A DNA stretch of 35,725 bases, taken from contig JAIOQA010000562.1 in NCBI GenBank assembly GCA_021413675.1, forward strand, positions 1 to 35,725, written 5' to 3'. Below are positions 32,397-35,725 of this stretch, one piece after another. Below the pieces are notes generated by a model, which was not told the origin of the DNA, made no database searches, and saw only the letters and a program-made list of their open reading frames with translations. Source of the DNA: Deltaproteobacteria bacterium (GTDB taxonomy: Bacteria; Myxococcota_A; Polyangia; Haliangiales; Haliangiaceae). Position numbers and translations under genes: made by a program. Position 1 is the stretch's first letter. Every line of letters begins with the position of its first letter.

Positions 32397-33507
32397 GTCC
32401 CAGCCATCGCCCCCGGAAGGGGGACAGCAACTCCGACGCAACGCGCGCAACGTGGCCTACCTCGGGGCGGGGCTCCTGCTCCTCGGTTTCGCCGGGTGCG
32501 CGTCCATCATCTTCTTCCCGCTGGCGATCGTCAGCTTCATCGGGGCCGCGGTGTTCGGCATCCTGGCGATCCGCTGGGGCGGACGAGCCCAGGCCGGTGG
32601 CTTCGAGACGCAAGCGCCGGCGGTCGGTGGCCTGCTTCTGACCGGCGCGGTTGTGGGCGTCGGGGTGATGGTCGCGCTGCTCGACGACGCGCTGCGCGGC
32701 GCGTTCGACCTCAAGCTCGGGCGCCCGCTCCGGATCGGGCGCCGCCAGGTCGTCGCGAACGCCAGGCGCGGCGAGGACTGGTGCGTCGGACCGCGGCCGG
32801 CAGCCGATGGGCTCGACGCCGCGACCCGCGAGACGCTCGCCGCGCTGTGGCTCCACGACGCGCAGATGGAGCACGCATCGGTGCCGGCGTTCGCGCGGAT
32901 CTCGTGGATGCTCGCCGCGGTCGGCGCGCCGCCCGCGCTGCACCGCGCCGCGCAGCAGGCGGCGCTCGACGAGATCGATCACGCGGAGCGCTGCTTCGCC
33001 ATCGCCGCGGGCTACGGCGGCCAGCCATCCACGGTAGCGGCGATGCCGGAACTCGCGGGCGCGCTCGCGAGCGGTGACGACGCGATCGACACGCTGGTCT
33101 ACGAGAGCGTCGTGGACGGCTGTCAGCACGAGGGCTTCAACGCCGACGTCGCGGCGGCGGCGGCCGACGCCTGCGACGAGCCGGTCGTGCGCGCCACTCT
33201 TCAGCAGGTCGCCATCGACGAGCATGCTCACGCCGAGCTCGCGTGGCGGCTGATCGAGTGGGCGCTCGCCCGCGAGGACGATCGCGCCCGGCAGGCGGTC
33301 GACCGGGGCCTGCGCGAGCTCGATCGTCGGGCGATCCGGCCCCCTCTCGTGGGCGTCCCCGCCGCGCTCGGCGCGCGCGCCGATCGCGAAGCGCTGCGCA
33401 AGCACGGGCGTCTCGATCAGGACGCATGCGTCGCGCTGTGGGGCCGGCGGCTCGACGCCACCCGTCAGCGACTGTCGGCGCTGGTCGCGGCCCGCGCCGC
33501 GGCGTGA
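32395..33507 (+). CDS. Membrane protein with C-terminal ferritin-like domain
   Basis: The 370-residue protein begins with a short polar stretch and two or three membrane helices (about 20-42, 44-62 and 78-95: VAYLGAGLLLLGFAG, SIIFFPLAIVSFIGAAVFGI, VGGLLLTGAVVGVGVMVAL). The rest is a helical bundle with four likely metal-binding segments: LHDAQMEHASVPAF, LDEIDHAERCF, VVDGCQHEGFN and AIDEHAHAELAW. This E/EH, ExxH arrangement is that of ferritin-like di-iron or di-manganese proteins. Similar soluble domains are common in myxobacterial proteins. An oxidative-stress or hydroxylase role is inferred only. Its stop lies 2 bp from that of the converging binding-protein gene. Confidence 0.8.
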   Translation: MSQPSPPEGGQQLRRNARNVAYLGAGLLLLGFAGCASIIFFPLAIVSFIGAAVFGILAIRWGGRAQAGGFETQAPAVGGLLLTGAVVGVGVMVALLDDALRGAFDLKLGRPLRIGRRQVVANARRGEDWCVGPRPAADGLDAATRETLAALWLHDAQMEHASVPAFARISWMLAAVGAPPALHRAAQQAALDEIDHAERCFAIAAGYGGQPSTVAAMPELAGALASGDDAIDTLVYESVVDGCQHEGFNADVAAAAADACDEPVVRATLQQVAIDEHAHAELAWRLIEWALAREDDRARQAVDRGLRELDRRAIRPPLVGVPAALGARADREALRKHGRLDQDACVALWGRRLDATRQRLSALVAARAAA

Positions 33508-33509
33508 CC

Positions 33510-35057
33510 CTACTGCGCGGGCGACTTCGCGGTCGTGACCAGCCCGGCCCAGCGCGCGTTCGGCAAGATCGTGTAGCCGTGGACCGCCGCGTTCGTGATC
33601 GCGACGTTGTCCTCGTGCCAGAGCGGGATGATCGGCAGATCGCGCGCGAGGATCTCCTGGACCTCGCCGTAGGTCGCGAGGCGCGCGGCGCGATCGAGCT
33701 GGCGGCGGCCGAGGGTGGTGAGCGCGTCGACGCGCGCGTTGCGGTAGCGCCAGCGGTTGCCGCCGTCGGGGTTCTTGGGCCCGGGGATGCGGTCGCTGTG
33801 GAAGTACGTGTAGAGGTAGTCGGGCTCGGTGATGTCGCTGGTCTGCATCGAGGCCAGCTGGAACTGGCCCTTCTTGACGTCGGCGAAGAAGGTCGCGAAC
33901 TCGAACGCGCGGACCTCGACCTCGATGCCGACGTCGGCGAGCTGCGCCGCGATCACCCGCGCGATCGCCAGGCGGAACGCGTCGGACGAGGTCTTGTAGG
34001 TCAGCCGCAGCCGCGGCTCGGGCCCGGCGCCGTCCGGATCGCGGACGCCGGCCTCGTCGAGGAGCGCCCGCGCCCGCGCCGGATCGTGGGGCCAGCGCGC
34101 GACATCGCCGCGGTACGCCCAGAGGTCCGGCGGTAGCAACCCGGTCGCGACCACCGCGCGATCCGAGAGCTTGGCGTGGATGATCGCCTCGCGATCGAGC
34201 GCGAGCGCGATCGCCTGCCGGACCCGCGGATCCTTCAGCTGCGGATCCTCGGTGTTCATCATCAGGTACGTGAGCAGTGCGCTCGGCCCGCGCTCGACGT
34301 GAACCGCGTCCTGCGCCGCGAGATCGCCGAGCAGATCGAGGCGCACGCAGTTCTGGCAGAGGTCCGCCGACCCGCCGAGCAACATCAGCACGCGGGCCGA
34401 CGAGTCCTTGACCACCCGGAGCTCGACCTTGGGCACCTTCGGCACCGCGCCGGCGGCGCGCGGGTTCGCCACGAGCGTCGCGCCGGTCGGGCCGAGCGAG
34501 GTGAGGATGTAGGGCCCGGCGCCGGCGACGATGCCGCCGGCGAACTTGCCGTCGGGGCCGGCCTTGGCCCGCTCGAGCACGCCGAAATCGAGATCGGAGA
34601 ACAAGGTCGCCAGCGGCGCGGTCAGGTGGAAGCGCACGCGGCGCGCGTCGAGGGCCTCGACCGAGGTGAAGCGCTCGGCGAGCTGCTTGTGGGCCACGGC
34701 ATCGGAGTCCTTGGCGATCACCGAGGTGAACGTCCACGCGACGTCGGCGGCGGTGACCGGCGTGCCGTCGGCGAACGTGATGCCGGCGCGCAGCGTGAAG
34801 TCGTAGGTCAGGTCATCGAGCCGATCGTAGCGCTCGGCCAGATCGAGCCGCGGCTCCATCGTCGCGGTGTCGACGGCGGTCAGCCCCGACGCGACCAGGC
34901 GCCCGAGCTTGGTGTCGTTGTTGCTGATCGCGTAGCGGGCATCCGAGGTGACCATCGGCGCGTCGATCACCATGACCAGCGTGTCGTCGGGCGGACGCCG
35001 GTCGCCGCAGGCGGCGAGCGCGAGCGCGGCTGTGATAACGTGAGGGCGTGCGAGCAT
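33510..35057 (-). CDS. Peptide-type solute-binding lipoprotein (SBP family 5), second orphan
   Basis: The 515-residue protein starts at ATG 35057 with MLARPHVITAALALAAC, a lipoprotein signal. SBP_bac_5 features include LGRLVASGLTAVDTATMEPRLDLA, YDFTLRAGITFADGTPVTAADVAWTF, GAGPYILTSL, DPRVRQAIALALDREAII and LLDEAGVRDPDGAG. It is only distantly similar to the binding protein at 16107. No ABC permease or ATPase gene is next to it. It is divergent from the DacB-type gene, and the two 5' ends overlap by 10 bp. Binding of murein peptides, suggested by the neighbour, is speculation. Confidence 0.92.
   Translation of the reverse strand: MLARPHVITAALALAACGDRRPPDDTLVMVIDAPMVTSDARYAISNNDTKLGRLVASGLTAVDTATMEPRLDLAERYDRLDDLTYDFTLRAGITFADGTPVTAADVAWTFTSVIAKDSDAVAHKQLAERFTSVEALDARRVRFHLTAPLATLFSDLDFGVLERAKAGPDGKFAGGIVAGAGPYILTSLGPTGATLVANPRAAGAVPKVPKVELRVVKDSSARVLMLLGGSADLCQNCVRLDLLGDLAAQDAVHVERGPSALLTYLMMNTEDPQLKDPRVRQAIALALDREAIIHAKLSDRAVVATGLLPPDLWAYRGDVARWPHDPARARALLDEAGVRDPDGAGPEPRLRLTYKTSSDAFRLAIARVIAAQLADVGIEVEVRAFEFATFFADVKKGQFQLASMQTSDITEPDYLYTYFHSDRIPGPKNPDGGNRWRYRNARVDALTTLGRRQLDRAARLATYGEVQEILARDLPIIPLWHEDNVAITNAAVHGYTILPNARWAGLVTTAKSPAQ
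35031..35039 (+). promoter_or_regulatory. Extended -10 box for the DacB-type gene, inside the divergent coding start
   Basis: TGTGATAAC lies 8 nt before GTG 35048. GATAAC matches TATAAT at four positions and has the TGn extension. It falls within the first codons of the minus-strand lipoprotein gene. Confidence 0.4.
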
Positions 35058-35725
35058 GGCAGCGCGTGGCGTCGATGGCGGCGGTCGCCGTCCTGCTCGC
35101 GAGTATCGACGCGCGGCCGGCCCGGCCGCAAGACGCCGGCGAGCCCGCGGTCGCGCCGCCCACCGACGATCCGCAGGCCACGGACGATCCCGACGACAAC
35201 GCCGCCGGCAGCGGCGCCGGGCCCGCCTCGGCGGCGCCCAGCGATCCGGCCGCGCGCAAGGCCTGGCTGGCCCACGAGCTCGACGCCGCGGTCGCGCGCC
35301 ACCCGCAGCTCGGCCCCGCCGTGGTCGCGATCGCGATCGTCGACGTGGCCACCGGCGATCCGCTGTACCAGCGCGACGCGACCACCGGCTACAACCTCGC
35401 GTCCTGCACCAAGCTCCTGACCTCGTCGGCGGCGCTGGCGCGGCTCGGCCCGGGCTTCCGCTGGCGCACCGCGCTCTACGCCGAGAAGTTCGCCGCCGAC
35501 GATGGCGTGGTCGACGGGGATCTCTACGTCCGCGGTCGCGGCGATCCCACGCTCGACGACCGCGCGCTCCGCGAGCTCGCGATCGATCTGCGCCGCGCCG
35601 GCGTGCGGCGCGTGACCGGCGCGCTGGTGATCGACGCCAGCTACTTCGACGACGTCGTCGAGCCGCCGCACTTCGGCGATCAGCCCAAGGAGCGCAGCGG
35701 CTACCGCGCGCCGATCGCCGCGTTC
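35048..35725 (+). CDS. dacB: D-alanyl-D-alanine carboxypeptidase/endopeptidase, DacB (PBP4, S13) family, N-terminal part
   Basis: The frame is open from GTG 35048 to the window end (226 codons; whole enzymes are about 450-500). VRAWQRVASMAAVAVLLAS forms a signal peptide; ATG 35075 would cut its basic start. After a P/D/A-rich linker come VVAIAIVDVATGDPLYQRD and NLASCTKLLTS, with the SxxK nucleophile S119 and K122. DLYVRGRGDPTLDD, GALVIDASYFDD and SGYRAPIAAF are typical of S13 peptidases. The SxN and KTG motifs lie beyond the window. By family it trims or cleaves peptidoglycan peptides in the periplasm. Confidence 0.92.
   Translation, partial: MRAWQRVASMAAVAVLLASIDARPARPQDAGEPAVAPPTDDPQATDDPDDNAAGSGAGPASAAPSDPAARKAWLAHELDAAVARHPQLGPAVVAIAIVDVATGDPLYQRDATTGYNLASCTKLLTSSAALARLGPGFRWRTALYAEKFAADDGVVDGDLYVRGRGDPTLDDRALRELAIDLRRAGVRRVTGALVIDASYFDDVVEPPHFGDQPKERSGYRAPIAAF

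Noticed and set aside
31870..34737. 955-codon minus-strand open frame
   Set aside because: It covers parts of three real genes on both strands in the wrong frame and shows no protein family features.

Overview
The window is a high-GC chromosomal segment with tightly packed genes and codon third positions that are almost all G or C. The gene content points to a predatory, soil-type member of the Myxococcota (Polyangia; a Haliangium or Kofleriaceae-like organism is my inference, not a proof). The signs are a zinc-ribbon/GYF/TonB-like protein of the gliding-motility GltJ (AgmX) type, a non-RD Ser/Thr kinase with a C-terminal membrane anchor, many variable lipoproteins, a mevalonate-pathway operon and a TatT-containing TRAP transporter. 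No tRNA, rRNA, CRISPR array, phage gene or transposase was recognised.

Layout. Bases 2-409 hold the C-terminal end of a cysteine desulfurase. 467-1506 (-) is an Imm26-like plus DUF4240-like gene broken by a one-base frameshift. 1507-1825 is a gene-free stretch rich in hairpins with a duplicated 58-bp dyad element. 1826-3940 (-) is the GltJ-like protein. 4181-7952 (-) carries a lipoprotein, a Ser/Thr kinase and a histone-deacetylase-family deacetylase; the last two overlap by 4 nt. 8137-10984 (-) holds two tandem paralogous lipoproteins. 11112-12116 (-) is gpsA. 12180-17714 (-) is a signalling operon: peptide-type solute-binding lipoprotein, large sensor histidine kinase, receiver-GGDEF diguanylate cyclase. 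17880-22758 (+) is a four-gene TRAP transporter (TatT, DctP-type binding protein, DctQ, DctM), in which DctM has an extra C-terminal region made of three four-cysteine repeats. 22784-29921 (+) is an isoprenoid block: UbiA-type prenyltransferase, type 2 IPP isomerase, mevalonate kinase, diphosphomevalonate decarboxylase, phosphomevalonate kinase, class II HMG-CoA reductase and an HpnC-like squalene-pathway enzyme. 29973-35725 carries a small unknown protein, RarA, a PilZ-like protein, a membrane protein with a ferritin-like domain, a second orphan solute-binding lipoprotein and the start of a DacB/PBP4-type carboxypeptidase.

How the genes fit together. The isoprenoid operon covers HMG-CoA to IPP/DMAPP and then a squalene-committing enzyme; HMG-CoA synthase is not in the window. 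The binding protein-kinase-cyclase operon looks like a pathway from a periplasmic ligand to c-di-GMP, and the PilZ-like protein at 31879 could be one of its readers. The TRAP operon has visible control elements: a promoter with an early terminator-like hairpin, a strong terminator between the binding protein and the membrane subunits, and a palindrome before dctQ.

The most unexpected patterns are the cysteine-repeat tail on DctM and a recurring extended -10 box (TGnTAnnnn-like) lying 6-8 nt before the start codon of at least seven unrelated genes on both strands, which predicts leaderless transcripts.
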